Shown: positions 25,949 through 34,670 of the stretch, one piece after another
Layout: the number at the start of each line of letters is the position of its first letter
Position numbering within the stretch: position 1 is the first letter of the stretch
Source of the DNA: WHSV01 sp050693895
Lineage (GTDB): Bacteria; Actinomycetota; CADDZG01; WHSQ01
Length of the DNA stretch: 64,000 nucleotides
Direction of reading: 5' to 3'
NCBI GenBank assembly: GCA_050693895.1
Contig: JBOGWS010000117.1
Location: forward strand, 56,937-120,936
Translations under genes and position numbers: made by a program
Notes under the pieces: model-generated
Databases searched by the model: none
The model's input: the letters and a program-made list of their open reading frames with translations, nothing else
Told to the model about the DNA's origin: nothing

Positions 25949-27595
25949 ATGACAAAACTGCTCAGGTTTGAAAGCGAGGCCCGTAAGGGGCTCGAGGCCG
26001 GAGTCGACAAGCTCGCCAACGCCGTTCGAGTGACGCTCGGTCCCAAGGGTCGCAACGTGGTGCTCGACAAGAAGTGGGGCGCGCCGACAATCACCAACGA
26101 CGGTGTCTCGATCGCAAAAGAGATCGAGCTCGAGGACCCGTGGGAGAACATGGGGGCCCAGCTAGTGAAAGAGGTCGCGTCCAAGACCGACGATTTGGCA
26201 GGTGACGGAACCACAACGGCAACCGTTCTGGCCCAAGCGATGGTCAAGGCCGGCATCCAGCGCGTAGCGGCCGGCTCCAACCCGATGGCGCTGAAGCGCG
26301 GCATCGAAAAGGGCATCAAGGCCGCCGTCGACTCCATCAAGAGTCAGTCGCGCGACGTCGAGGGTCGTGACCAGATTGCCAACATCGGTTCGATTTCGGC
26401 CAACAACGACCCCGAGATCGGCGAGATGGTCGCCGAGGCGATGGACAAGGTCGGCAAGGATGGCGTAATCACGGTCGAGGAGTCGAACACCTTCGGTCTG
26501 GAGCTCGAGCTCGTCGAGGGAATGCAGTTCGACAAGGGCTACATCTCGCCCTATTTCGTCACCGACCAGGACCGTATGGAGGTCGTCTTCGAGGACCCCT
26601 ACATCCTGATCGCTCAGCAGAAGATCTCCGCCGTTCAGGATCTCCTGCCGGTGCTCGAGAAGGTCATGCAAACCGGTAAGCCGCTCGTCATCATTTCCGA
26701 GGATGTCGAGGGCCAGGCTCTTGCGGCAATCGTCGTCAACAAGATCCGTGGCACCTTCCAGGCCGCCGCCGTCAAGGCGCCCGGTTTCGGTGACCGCCGC
26801 AAGGCCATGCTGCAGGACATCGCGATCCTGACCGGTGGCCAGGTCATCAGCGAAGAGATCGGCCTGAAGCTCGAAAGCGTTGACATCGACATGCTCGGCC
26901 AGGCCCGCAAGGTGGTCATCACGAAGGACGACACCACCATCGTCGAGGGCCAGGGCAACCAGGACGAGATCGCCGGGCGAATCGATCAGATTCGCGCCGA
27001 GATCGAGCGCACTGATTCCGACTGGGACAGCGAGAAGCTCCAGGAGCGCCTCGCCAAGCTCGCCGGCGGTGTGGCCGTCCTCAAGGTCGGTGCCGCAACC
27101 GAGGTCGAGCTCAAGGAGAAGAAGCACCGCATCGAGGACTCGGTCTCGGCAGTTCGCGCTGCCGTCGAGGAGGGTGTGGTCGCCGGTGGAGGGGTCACGC
27201 TCGTGCGGGCCCGTGAGGCCGTGGATGCGCTCGAGCTAACCGACGACGAGGCCGCCGGTGCTCGCGTTGTGTACGACGCACTCAAGGCACCGCTGCACTG
27301 GATCGCAGCAAACGCCGGACTCGAGGGAGGCGTTGTCGTCGAACGAGTCGCAAGCGAGAAGCCGAATCACGGGCTGAATGCTGCGACCGGCGAGTACGGC
27401 GACCTGTTCGCCTTCGGAATCATTGACCCGGCCCGCGTGACCCGCGGGGCACTCGAGAATGCGGGATCGATAGCAGCGCTGCTGCTAACGACCGAGGTCT
27501 CGGTCGTCGACAAGCCCGTCGAGGAAGAGCCCGCCGGCGCCGGTGGTCACGACCACGGAATGGGCGGCATGGGCGGCATGGGCGGCATGATGTAA
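25949..27595 (+). CDS. groEL: Chaperonin GroEL
   Basis: A 548-residue chaperonin subunit. The ATP-site blocks TLGPKGRNVVLDKKWG and GDGTTTATVLAQ, the hinge and apical segments and the late GVVAGGGVTLVRA motif are all present. The C-terminus is a GGM-repeat tail (GMGGMGGMGGMM) rather than a His-rich end, as in the housekeeping type of actinobacterial GroEL. The ATG at 25949 follows CAGGAGGAT. The reading frame extends into groES upstream but without homology. A strong terminator follows. Confidence 0.98.
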   Translation: MTKLLRFESEARKGLEAGVDKLANAVRVTLGPKGRNVVLDKKWGAPTITNDGVSIAKEIELEDPWENMGAQLVKEVASKTDDLAGDGTTTATVLAQAMVKAGIQRVAAGSNPMALKRGIEKGIKAAVDSIKSQSRDVEGRDQIANIGSISANNDPEIGEMVAEAMDKVGKDGVITVEESNTFGLELELVEGMQFDKGYISPYFVTDQDRMEVVFEDPYILIAQQKISAVQDLLPVLEKVMQTGKPLVIISEDVEGQALAAIVVNKIRGTFQAAAVKAPGFGDRRKAMLQDIAILTGGQVISEEIGLKLESVDIDMLGQARKVVITKDDTTIVEGQGNQDEIAGRIDQIRAEIERTDSDWDSEKLQERLAKLAGGVAVLKVGAATEVELKEKKHRIEDSVSAVRAAVEEGVVAGGGVTLVRAREAVDALELTDDEAAGARVVYDALKAPLHWIAANAGLEGGVVVERVASEKPNHGLNAATGEYGDLFAFGIIDPARVTRGALENAGSIAALLLTTEVSVVDKPVEEEPAGAGGHDHGMGGMGGMGGMM

Positions 27596-27614
27596 CTCGG
27601 CTCACCAGAACAAA

Positions 27615-27648
27615 GGGGGCCCGGTCTTTCGACCGGGCCCTTTCTTTG
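27615..27648 (+). terminator. Rho-independent terminator after groEL
   Basis: GGGCCCGGTC (27617-27626) pairs with GACCGGGCCC (27631-27640) around TTTC, a perfect 10-bp stem extended by G-U and A-U pairs, followed by TTTCTTT. It lies 20 bp after the groEL stop. Confidence 0.93.
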
Positions 27649-27665
27649 TGGGACCAGAAGCCGGA

Positions 27666-27686
27666 AAGCACGTGAATCACGTGCTT
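27666..27686. repeat. 21-bp near-perfect palindrome
   Basis: AAGCACGTGA and TCACGTGCTT flank a single central A (27666-27686). Each arm contains CACGTG. It lies 18 bp after the groEL terminator and 30 bp beyond the stop of the convergent USP-like gene. It could be a terminator stem for that gene, though the loop is too tight without melting the centre, or a protein-binding site. Confidence 0.55.
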
Positions 27687-27715
27687 CTAGGGTCAGACCT
27701 CGGCGCTTTGGCTCT

Positions 27716-28141
27716 CTACACAGTCGTTGCCGGCTCGGAGCTCAGGTGGGTCACCGGGATGTTGAACCGGCGTTCGACGCGATGTGGCAGATCCTGCTTG
27801 AGCCACCTCGAGGCTCCCGGTGGCAAGGTCGAGAGAATGATCTCGTCGAAGAGCGTGGTGATGAGCTCGTCGCCGATGGCCTCCATGGGCGAGGGATCGC
27901 CGACCACACCTCTGATCTCGGCCCCCATTCCCTTCAGGCCCTCAATCGCAACACCCAGCCGCTTTCCTGCGAGCTCGTAGGCCTCTTCGTCCGTCCACAC
28001 CGCGTGTTCGCGCGGCGGCGTGGCGGGGACGAGGAGGGTGAAGACGCAGGGCCCTTCCTCGAGCCGTTTACGGACCTCGCTTTTCAGATGCGACCCGGCT
28101 GCGGTCTGGTTCGCCACGATGAGAATGCGCTTGGCGTCCAC
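27716..28141 (-). CDS. Small universal-stress-like alpha/beta protein
   Basis: A protein of about 141 residues with an N-terminal strand RILIVANQTAAG and a C-terminal FDEIILSTLPPGASRWLKQDLPHRVERRF block, as in USP/HUP-fold proteins that keep a GxxS-type loop near the C-terminus. I do not recognise a defined function. The GTG at 28141 is preferred because GGAGGT lies 5 nt before it; a TTG five codons upstream is the alternative. It is convergent with groEL. Confidence 0.72.
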   Translation of the reverse strand: MDAKRILIVANQTAAGSHLKSEVRKRLEEGPCVFTLLVPATPPREHAVWTDEEAYELAGKRLGVAIEGLKGMGAEIRGVVGDPSPMEAIGDELITTLFDEIILSTLPPGASRWLKQDLPHRVERRFNIPVTHLSSEPATTV

Positions 28142-28244
28142 GAAGCACCTCCGCAACGGAATAGGTGACTTCTACCGTTGTACGCCCAAAGCGACGGGAG
28201 GCACAAGGCTGGCCTGCCGCAGCCTCAAAACGTGCGAGGACGAC

Positions 28245-29357
28245 CTAAGGTAGGTATTGCATCGGGTCGGTCGGGCTACCGTTGAGGCGCACTTCGAAGT
28301 GGAGGTGATCGCCTGTGCACGAGCCGGTGCAACCGACGTTGCCTATGAGCTGACCCTGCCCGACGGAACCACCCGAAACGGCGATGCTCGACATGTGAGC
28401 GTAGAGCGTCGAGACGCCGCCGCCGTGGTCGATGACGACGGCGTTTCCGTAGCCAGACATCGAGCCGGCCTGGATCACGGTTCCATCTTTCGAAGCCACG
28501 ATCGGCTCACCCGAGGTTCCGTCGATGTCGATTCCGGTGTGCATTCGACCCCAGCGCGGCCCGTAGGGCGAGGTCACCGAGTTGTTGAGCGGCCAGATGA
28601 AGCCGGCGACAGACGGGCCGCTGAGAGTCACTCCTGGAGGAGCCTGCGCCTGAAGGATCGTCGCCTTCAGTTCGGCGTTCTCCGCCAGCAGATCGGCTTC
28701 GTGGGACTTGTCCTGCACAAGCTTCTCGCTCACCTGCGCGAGCTTGGAATCGAGCTCTGCCTTGGTGTCCGCGAGCTCGTTCTGGATCTTTGTCTGGTCG
28801 GCGAGGTTCTTGTCCAACTCGTCGCGCTTGGCGAAGAGCACTCGGTTGACGGCTTGAATTTCAGCTTTGAGCCTGGAGTAGTCGATCAGCGCGTCCGTGT
28901 TCTTCTCCGCCGCGACGCCCATCATCTCGAGACGGTCGTTCAGCTCTGCGATCGTCTGAGCCTCGAGTAATGCCTCGACGGTCTCGACGCCGCCGTTCTT
29001 GTAGAGCGCAACAGCCTGCTCTGTAGCTGCATCCTCGACGACGTCGATCTCTTCTTGGATTGCAGCTATCTCGGCTTCTGCGGTTCGAATCTCTGCCTGA
29101 ACGTCGGCGATGCGCGCGTCCAGCTTGTTGATGGCCATCTGCAGTTCGGTGATGTTCCCGTTGAGAATGTTGATCTGACCCTGCAGAGATTGCTTCTCTG
29201 CCGAGTTGTGATCGATGCGTTCCTGCAGCTCGTTCAACTCTTGGTTGTTCTTTTCGATCTGATCGTTCGGGCCGGCAAACGAAACAACGGCCGGGACGAC
29301 CAGTGTGAGTACGAGAGTTCCAGCAAGCGCGACGCGTCGCAGCTTTACATGGAGCAA
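28245..29357 (-). CDS. Secreted coiled-coil M23 peptidase (EnvC/NlpD-like)
   Basis: A predicted extracellular murein hydrolase or amidase activator of about 370 residues. The N-terminal signal sequence contains VALAGTLVLTLVVPAVVSFAG. A long Glu/Lys/Leu-rich coiled coil (about 35-250) follows, then an M23 domain with SPYGPRWGRMHTGIDIDG, YAHMSS and GDHLHFEVRLNG; the His, Asp and His zinc ligands are intact. Such proteins act at cell division or elongation. I place the start at a TTG (29357) with GGAGGAG 7 nt upstream that leads straight into a signal peptide; an ATG at 29462 would add 35 basic residues before it. Confidence 0.88.
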   Translation of the reverse strand: MLHVKLRRVALAGTLVLTLVVPAVVSFAGPNDQIEKNNQELNELQERIDHNSAEKQSLQGQINILNGNITELQMAINKLDARIADVQAEIRTAEAEIAAIQEEIDVVEDAATEQAVALYKNGGVETVEALLEAQTIAELNDRLEMMGVAAEKNTDALIDYSRLKAEIQAVNRVLFAKRDELDKNLADQTKIQNELADTKAELDSKLAQVSEKLVQDKSHEADLLAENAELKATILQAQAPPGVTLSGPSVAGFIWPLNNSVTSPYGPRWGRMHTGIDIDGTSGEPIVASKDGTVIQAGSMSGYGNAVVIDHGGGVSTLYAHMSSIAVSGGSVGQGQLIGNVGCTGSCTGDHLHFEVRLNGSPTDPMQYLP

Positions 29358-29971
29358 ACCTTGTTCTCCTCCGCTCGGCATTCGGGTCTTGAGGTCCCGC
29401 GAAAGACCCCTGGCCCGCCTCAACGAAATTTCCCTAAGGCGGACCGCCCGGCATCTTTTCATGCTCCAGACTAGTAATCAATTAGCAGCCCAGTAAGGAC
29501 AATGTGAATGGTAAGACCCCGAGCTGCCAACCACCCGGTTCTCTTCCCTTGCTTGGCTTCCTTTATGCCTAAGCCACAATGGAAACGCGAAAACTTCGAC
29601 TAGAGCGCGAAGATTTGTCCGTTCTGGGGCTTGCCAGCTCCCGACGACAGCAGATAACTTCCCTTCTGCACCCGTTGAGTCGTAAACCGGTTTCGGCCGG
29701 GAAGAAGGTTCGGCGGGTGCATTTTTTGTGCCCCTTTCCCCTCCCCCCGGTGTTCCTTTTGCCGATTTAGTCGGTATGCGACCATGCAGGGCAAAGGAAC
29801 GACGGTACGTACGGCGCTTGGAGGGTAGAGGACGACCACCGAATTTGCTATCCTGCGGAGTGCTATAGGAGTGCGCGAGGGTTCAACCCGGAGTGTTTTT
29901 TCTCTATGGACACGGACGCTGCTGCCCCGCGCCTTCGTTTTCACCTGTCTGTAACGACTGGAGGAACACTT
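29358..29971. other. 614-bp divergent intergenic region
   Basis: This interval separates the M23 gene (minus) from sat (plus). On the minus strand, the segment just before the M23 start can form a stem of about 11 bp (GGTCCGCCTTA near 29447 with TTGAGGCGGGCC near 29420), containing G-U pairs. On the plus strand, GGGTGC and GTGCCC near 29714-29732 can form a weak 6-bp stem. I looked for c-di-AMP, SAM and cobalamin riboswitch cores on both strands and saw none. No convincing gene is present. Confidence 0.5.
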
Positions 29972-31156
29972 ATGCCCAGCACCCTCAAGGATGTGGCCGG
30001 TTCCGCCCCTCACGGAGGCGCCCTGGAGCTTCGGAGCGCCGGCCCGGACGAACTCGAGAGCCTGCGTGCAGAGGTTGCCGGCCTTCCGACCATCGAGGCG
30101 AAGGCCCGTCGAGTTCTCTCGGATCTCGAGTTGCTCGCCGTGGGAGCGGTGAGCCCCAACCGAGGCTTCATGACCAAGGCCGATTACACCCCTGTCGTGA
30201 AGGACATGAGGCTGGCCAGTGGCCTGCCCTGGAGCCTTCCGATCACACTCAGCGCCACGGACGAGGAAATCGCTGCTTTGGAGGTCGGGAAGCGAGCCGC
30301 AATCGTCCACGAGGGCAGGCCGGTGGCCATCATCGACGTTGAGGACGTCTACGACTACGACGCGAAGCGCGAGGCCGAGCTCACGTACGGCACGACAGAT
30401 GACAAGCACCCCGGAGTCGCCTACCTCTACAGCCAGTCACCGCACTACGTCGGCGGCGAGGTAACGGTGCTCGAGAACGTCTTCGCCCACGAGTTCAGTG
30501 ACTATCGCATGACCCCACAGCAACTGCGCGACAAGATCGAAGCTAACGATTGGAAGACTGTCGTGGCTTTCCAGACTCGCAACCCGATTCACCGGGCGCA
30601 CGAGTACCTCACGAAGTGCGCCCTCGAGATCACCGATGGCCTCGTCATTCACCCGCTTGTTGGTGGCACCAAAGGTGATGATATTCCCGCCGACGTTCGC
30701 ATGGAGTGCTACGGGGTGCTCATGAAGGACTACTACCCGCGGGACCGAGTGCTGCTCAGCGTCTTTCCCGCTGCGATGCGCTACGCGGGTCCGCGCGAGG
30801 CCATCTGGCACGCGCTTCTCCGTAAGAACTACGGCATGACTCACTTCATCGTCGGACGCGATCACGCGGGCGTCGGTGACTACTACGGAACCTACGAAGC
30901 GCAGGAGATGTTCGACCGTTTCGAGCCCGGCGAGCTGGGCATCGAACCTCTTAAGTTCGAGCACTCTTTCTGGTGCAACAAATGTGAGGGCATGGCTTCG
31001 GGCAAGACGTGCCCTCACACCAAGGAAGACCACGTGTTCCTGTCCGGGACGCAGGTCCGCCAAATGCTCAAGGACGGCATCGAGCCTCCCCAGGAGTTCT
31101 CTCGCCCCGAAGTGGCTCGCATTCTCATCGATGCCGCTCAGAAGCAAGCGAGTTAG
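29972..31156 (+). CDS. sat: ATP sulfurylase (sulfate adenylyltransferase)
   Basis: Makes adenosine 5'-phosphosulfate from ATP and sulfate. The 394-residue homo-oligomeric type shows VAFQTRNPIHRAHEYL (nucleotide-binding), GRDHAGVGDYYGTY and the zinc-type knot FWCNKCEGMASGKTCPH. The QVRQMLKDG ending is typical. The ATG at 29972 follows GGAGGAAC. It opens an operon with the AP-superfamily gene (11 bp), cysC, a PHP phosphoesterase and a GNAT-like gene. Sat-type enzymes occur in both assimilatory and dissimilatory sulfur metabolism; assimilation or sulfation is more likely here. Confidence 0.95.
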   Translation: MPSTLKDVAGSAPHGGALELRSAGPDELESLRAEVAGLPTIEAKARRVLSDLELLAVGAVSPNRGFMTKADYTPVVKDMRLASGLPWSLPITLSATDEEIAALEVGKRAAIVHEGRPVAIIDVEDVYDYDAKREAELTYGTTDDKHPGVAYLYSQSPHYVGGEVTVLENVFAHEFSDYRMTPQQLRDKIEANDWKTVVAFQTRNPIHRAHEYLTKCALEITDGLVIHPLVGGTKGDDIPADVRMECYGVLMKDYYPRDRVLLSVFPAAMRYAGPREAIWHALLRKNYGMTHFIVGRDHAGVGDYYGTYEAQEMFDRFEPGELGIEPLKFEHSFWCNKCEGMASGKTCPHTKEDHVFLSGTQVRQMLKDGIEPPQEFSRPEVARILIDAAQKQAS

Positions 31157-31167
31157 GAGTCCACGAC

Positions 31168-32628
31168 ATGGGTTTGTTAGACAAGCTGAAGAAGAAGAAG
31201 GACGAAGCGGCGCCACAGGGAAGAGTCGCAGGCGAGAAGCGCCAGAAGGTCATGGTCATCGGGCTCGACTGCGCGCCACCGGAGCACGTCTTCGACGAGT
31301 ACGCCGACGACATCCCGCACCTTACGAAGCTGCGTGAGAACGGGCTCTACGGGCCCCTCGAATCGATTACTCCACCCATCACCGTCCCGGCGTGGATGTG
31401 CATGATGACTTCGAAAGACCCTGGCACGCTCGGTATCTACGGATTCCGTAACCGCAAGGACCACACCTACGACGGACTCAGTTTTGCGACCTCGTGGGCG
31501 ATCAAAGAGCCCACGGTGTGGGACATCCTGGGCGAGGCCGACAAGGAATCGATCATCATGTCGGTTCCGCCGAGCTATCCGCCCAAGCCGCTCAAGGGCG
31601 TGCAGATAGGTTGCTTCCTAACCCCCAACGACGACGCCGACTACACCTACCCCAAAGAGCTCAAAGATGAGCTGAAGGGTGCTGCGGGCGAGTACATCTT
31701 CGACATTCGCAACTTCCGCACTGACGATACTCAGTACATCCTGGACGAGGCCTACAAGATGACCGAGTCCAAGTTCCGCAACGCCGACTGGTTGCTGGCC
31801 AACAAGCCATGGGACTTCTTCATGATGGTCGAGATGGGCCCCGACCGTCTTAACCACGGGATCTGGAGCTTTATCGATCCGAACCACCCGCGCTACGAGG
31901 AGGGCAACCCGTACAAGGAGGCTCTCCGTGAGTACTATCGCTTCCTCGACGGCAAGATCGGCGAGCTTCTCGACCGTCACGCCGACGACGACACCGCAAT
32001 TCTCGTGGTGAGCGACCACGGCGCCAAGGCGATGGTCGGGGGAGTCTGCTTCAACGAATGGCTCCACAAAGAGGGCTACCTCGACTTCACCGGCGAGTTG
32101 CCGGACGAGGTCACGCCGCTCAACAAGTTGGACCTCGACTGGTCGAAGACGAAGGCCTGGGGAGACGGCGGTTACTACGGTCGTCTGTTCCTGAACGTCG
32201 AGGGCCGCGAGCCCAACGGGATCGTTCCCAAGGCCGACTACGACAAGGTGCGCGACGAGCTCATCGCAAAGATCGAATCTCTGGTCGACCACGAGGGCAA
32301 CCCCATGGGTAACAAGGCCCTGAAGCCCGAAGAGGTCTACAAGTCAAACAACGGCGTGGCTCCGGACCTCATTGTCATCTTCGGTGGGCTGCGCTGGCGG
32401 AGCGTTGGCTCGTTGGGCCACGGAAGCACATACACGTTCGAGAACGACACCGGTCCGGACGAGGCCAATCACGCCGAGAAGGGGATCTTCATCCTCAACA
32501 ACGCTCCCGGCCAAGCGACCGGGACGAAGGACGGACTGCACCTATGGGATGTTCACTCCACCATCTTGGACATCTTCGGGTTGCAGCCCGCTTCTGGAGC
32601 GCTCGGAACATCCGTCTTCAAGAAGTAA
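31168..32628 (+). CDS. Alkaline-phosphatase-superfamily phosphodiesterase-like enzyme
   Basis: A 486-residue cytoplasmic protein of the type I phosphodiesterase / nucleotide pyrophosphatase group. The metal and nucleophile motifs are seen: VIGLDCAPPEHV, PPITVPAWMCMMTS with the probable Thr nucleophile, VSDHGAKAM and LGHGSTYTF. The N-terminus is a Lys-rich stretch (residues 5-30) before the first strand. Family members split phosphodiesters, pyrophosphates or phosphomonoesters. Its place between sat and cysC suggests a substrate connected with APS/PAPS or sulfated products, which is an inference from context only. Confidence 0.85.
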   Translation: MGLLDKLKKKKDEAAPQGRVAGEKRQKVMVIGLDCAPPEHVFDEYADDIPHLTKLRENGLYGPLESITPPITVPAWMCMMTSKDPGTLGIYGFRNRKDHTYDGLSFATSWAIKEPTVWDILGEADKESIIMSVPPSYPPKPLKGVQIGCFLTPNDDADYTYPKELKDELKGAAGEYIFDIRNFRTDDTQYILDEAYKMTESKFRNADWLLANKPWDFFMMVEMGPDRLNHGIWSFIDPNHPRYEEGNPYKEALREYYRFLDGKIGELLDRHADDDTAILVVSDHGAKAMVGGVCFNEWLHKEGYLDFTGELPDEVTPLNKLDLDWSKTKAWGDGGYYGRLFLNVEGREPNGIVPKADYDKVRDELIAKIESLVDHEGNPMGNKALKPEEVYKSNNGVAPDLIVIFGGLRWRSVGSLGHGSTYTFENDTGPDEANHAEKGIFILNNAPGQATGTKDGLHLWDVHSTILDIFGLQPASGALGTSVFKK

Positions 32629-32685
32629 CGACATCTCTACGTTTCAACAGGACGAAGTAACCAACAAACCTTGAAAGGGGTTCGT

Positions 32686-33228
32686 GTGAAGCAAGTCGAT
32701 AGAGACCGGGGTGTAGTGATCTGGTTCACTGGGCTTTCGGGTTCGGGCAAGACCACGATCGCCCACGTTCTCGAGGAGAAGCTGGCCGATGCCGACGTGC
32801 CGGTCGAACTGCTCGACGGTGACGTCGTGCGCGAGAACCTGTCGAAAGGTCTCGGTTTCAGCAAGGAGGACCGTGACACGAATATTCGTCGTATCGGGTT
32901 CGTGGCCCACCTGCTTCAGCGCAACGGCACGTTCGTGATCACGGCCGCCATTTCACCGTATCGCGCCATCCGTGAAGAGGCGCGCATGATGGCCAAGGAC
33001 TTCGTCGAGGTGTACGCCAACGCTCCGCTCGAGGTCTGTGAGGAGCGAGACGTCAAGGGCCTCTACGCCAAAGCGCGCGCCGGTGAGATCAAAGGCTTCA
33101 CCGGAATCGACGACCCGTACGAGCCGCCGTCGGGCCCGGAGGTGGAGGTGCGTACGGACCAGCTCAGCGTCGAGGAGTCCGCGCAGAAGGTCATCGACAA
33201 GCTGATCGAGTCCGGCTACCTGAAGTAG
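32686..33228 (+). CDS. cysC: Adenylylsulfate kinase
   Basis: Phosphorylates APS to PAPS. The protein of about 180 residues has the P-loop WFTGLSGSGKTTIAH, LLDGDVVRENL, DRDTNIRRIGFVA, TAAISPYRAIREEARMM and KGLYAKARAGEIKGFTG, all typical of APS kinase. A GTG at 32686 is preferred as start because AAAGGGG lies 5 nt upstream; a TTG at 32671 is in frame. It lies downstream of sat and 10 bp before a PHP-domain gene, and PAPS would be the end product of the local pathway. Confidence 0.95.
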   Translation: MKQVDRDRGVVIWFTGLSGSGKTTIAHVLEEKLADADVPVELLDGDVVRENLSKGLGFSKEDRDTNIRRIGFVAHLLQRNGTFVITAAISPYRAIREEARMMAKDFVEVYANAPLEVCEERDVKGLYAKARAGEIKGFTGIDDPYEPPSGPEVEVRTDQLSVEESAQKVIDKLIESGYLK

Positions 33229-33238
33229 CAGCGAACCC

Positions 33239-34126
33239 ATGATCGACCTCCACGCGCACACGACCGTCTCGGACGGTGGAGACGACCCGCGCGACCTCGT
33301 TCGCAAGGCATCGGCTGCTGGCCTGAGCGCGATCGCGGTGACCGACCACGACAACGATGCGGGCTGCGCGGATGCGATCGACGAAGGCTCCAAGCTCGAC
33401 GTCGAGGTCGTTCCCGGCGTCGAGATCTCGTGCGACGTCGAAGACCTCGCCGATCGCGGCTTCACCCCGACGTCGCGCCCGACCATGCATCTGCTGGGCT
33501 ACTTCATCCCGCAGACCGACAACCCGTTGTCCGAAGGGCTTGCGGATCTTCAGTACCACCGCGCGAACCGCAACCGGATAATCGTCGACCGGCTCAACGA
33601 GCTCGGCGTCAACATCACGTTCGAAGAAGTCGAGACCGAGGCCGGGGGCCCGGGTAGTCAGATCGGCCGGCCCCACTTCGCCGCGGTGATGGTTCGTCAC
33701 GACGCGGTGCCCGACTACCAGACCGCGTTCGACGAATACCTGGCCAAGGGAGCAAAGGCCTACATCGGCCGCAAGCTCTATCATCCGGTCGATGCCGTCG
33801 AACTGATGATCGAGGCCGGGGTCGTTCCGGTGCTTGCGCATCCCCTGACCATGAACATTCCGTTCGACGAGGTCGAACGCTTCGCCGACGAGTTGGTAGA
33901 GGCCGGCCTAAAGGGCATCGAGGGTTATCACGGTGACTGGACGCTGGAAGAGCAGGCGCCACTGCGAAGCTACGCCGCGCGCAAAGACCTCATCGCTTCG
34001 GGTGGGAGTGACTACCACGGAGACATGCGGCCAGATCGCGCTATGCCCGGTGGCAAGTCGGGAGTCCGGGTACCTGCTGAGGTACTCGATCAGCTCAAGT
34101 CGGCCTCGAAGGAACTGAAGGGCTAG
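33239..34126 (+). CDS. PHP-domain phosphoesterase (RNase AM / pAp phosphatase-like)
   Basis: A 295-residue trinuclear-metal PHP hydrolase. Motifs in order are DLHAHTTVSDGG, VTDHDN, VVPGVEISC, GRPHFAAVMV, LAHPLT and SGGSDYHG. Relatives such as E. coli YciV/RNase AM and Chromobacterium Cv1693 cleave short RNAs or 3',5'-nucleotide bisphosphates such as pAp. Because it follows cysC by 10 bp, a role in recycling the pAp left when PAPS donates sulfate is attractive. No CysQ-type pAp phosphatase is in this window. The insertion with HLLGYFIPQTDNPL is typical of this subfamily. Confidence 0.88.
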   Translation: MIDLHAHTTVSDGGDDPRDLVRKASAAGLSAIAVTDHDNDAGCADAIDEGSKLDVEVVPGVEISCDVEDLADRGFTPTSRPTMHLLGYFIPQTDNPLSEGLADLQYHRANRNRIIVDRLNELGVNITFEEVETEAGGPGSQIGRPHFAAVMVRHDAVPDYQTAFDEYLAKGAKAYIGRKLYHPVDAVELMIEAGVVPVLAHPLTMNIPFDEVERFADELVEAGLKGIEGYHGDWTLEEQAPLRSYAARKDLIASGGSDYHGDMRPDRAMPGGKSGVRVPAEVLDQLKSASKELKG

Positions 34127-34128
34127 CC

Positions 34129-34536
34129 ATGTTCGTCACGCGTGCCGGGCGCCACGACAGGCCCGACCTCAAGGATTTCATCGAGACGCGGCGCGGCGGA
34201 GAGGTGGACATAACCGAGGGCACGGCGATGATCGCGCGCGAGGGCTCGATAATCGGATGCATCCGGCTCATCGAAGTCGACTCAAAAACGCTCGTCTACG
34301 ACGATGTGCTCGTTGCCGAGGGCCGCGATGCAACCATCGCCAAGCAACTGATTCAGGCCGCGATGAACAACAAGGGCGGGACGATCTTCGCCGCCGTCCC
34401 CGCGGCCGAGACCGGCACGTTCACCGGCTTCGGGTTCGCCCCGCTGGAGCGCTCGGATGCGCCCCTTCCGGTCGGGGAGTATTGGGACTCCCACGACACT
34501 TCGGGCGGCGACCTCGTCTACCTGAAGGCCCGCTAG
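34129..34536 (+). CDS. Small GNAT-like protein
   Basis: A 135-residue protein starting 2 bp after the PHP gene. The pattern IIGCIRLIEVDSKTLVYDDVLVAEGRDATIAKQLIQAA resembles the central strands and helix of a GNAT acetyltransferase, and FTGFGFAPLERSD resembles the C-terminal GF motif. The usual Q/RxxGxG/A loop is degenerate (EGRDAT), so acetyl-CoA binding is uncertain. It probably belongs to the sat-cysC operon. The function is unknown. Confidence 0.7.
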   Translation: MFVTRAGRHDRPDLKDFIETRRGGEVDITEGTAMIAREGSIIGCIRLIEVDSKTLVYDDVLVAEGRDATIAKQLIQAAMNNKGGTIFAAVPAAETGTFTGFGFAPLERSDAPLPVGEYWDSHDTSGGDLVYLKAR

Positions 34537-34629
34537 AGCCAAGGCGAACCAAAAAACCGGCATCGAAGGCGGGAATCGGCCCGATGCTTGTTTTGGCTCT
34601 CGGCACCCCTGTGCTAACCTCTATGCAAC

Positions 34630-34651
34630 GCTGTAATTAAGTAATTACAGC
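34630..34651. promoter_or_regulatory. Perfect 22-bp palindromic operator candidate
   Basis: Arms GCTGTAATTA and TAATTACAGC are separated by AG. The AT-rich palindrome stands out in the GC-rich surroundings and ends 19 bp before the start of the following gene. An operator for a dimeric regulator is likely; the product of the next gene, with its ribbon-helix-helix-like segment, is one candidate. Confidence 0.7.
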
Positions 34652-34670
34652 CCGAAAGGAAGCGCAGAGA

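Noticed and set aside
29358..29971. c-di-AMP (ydaO) or SAM riboswitch before the M23 peptidase or sat
   Set aside because: The conserved cores of these riboswitches were not found on either strand.
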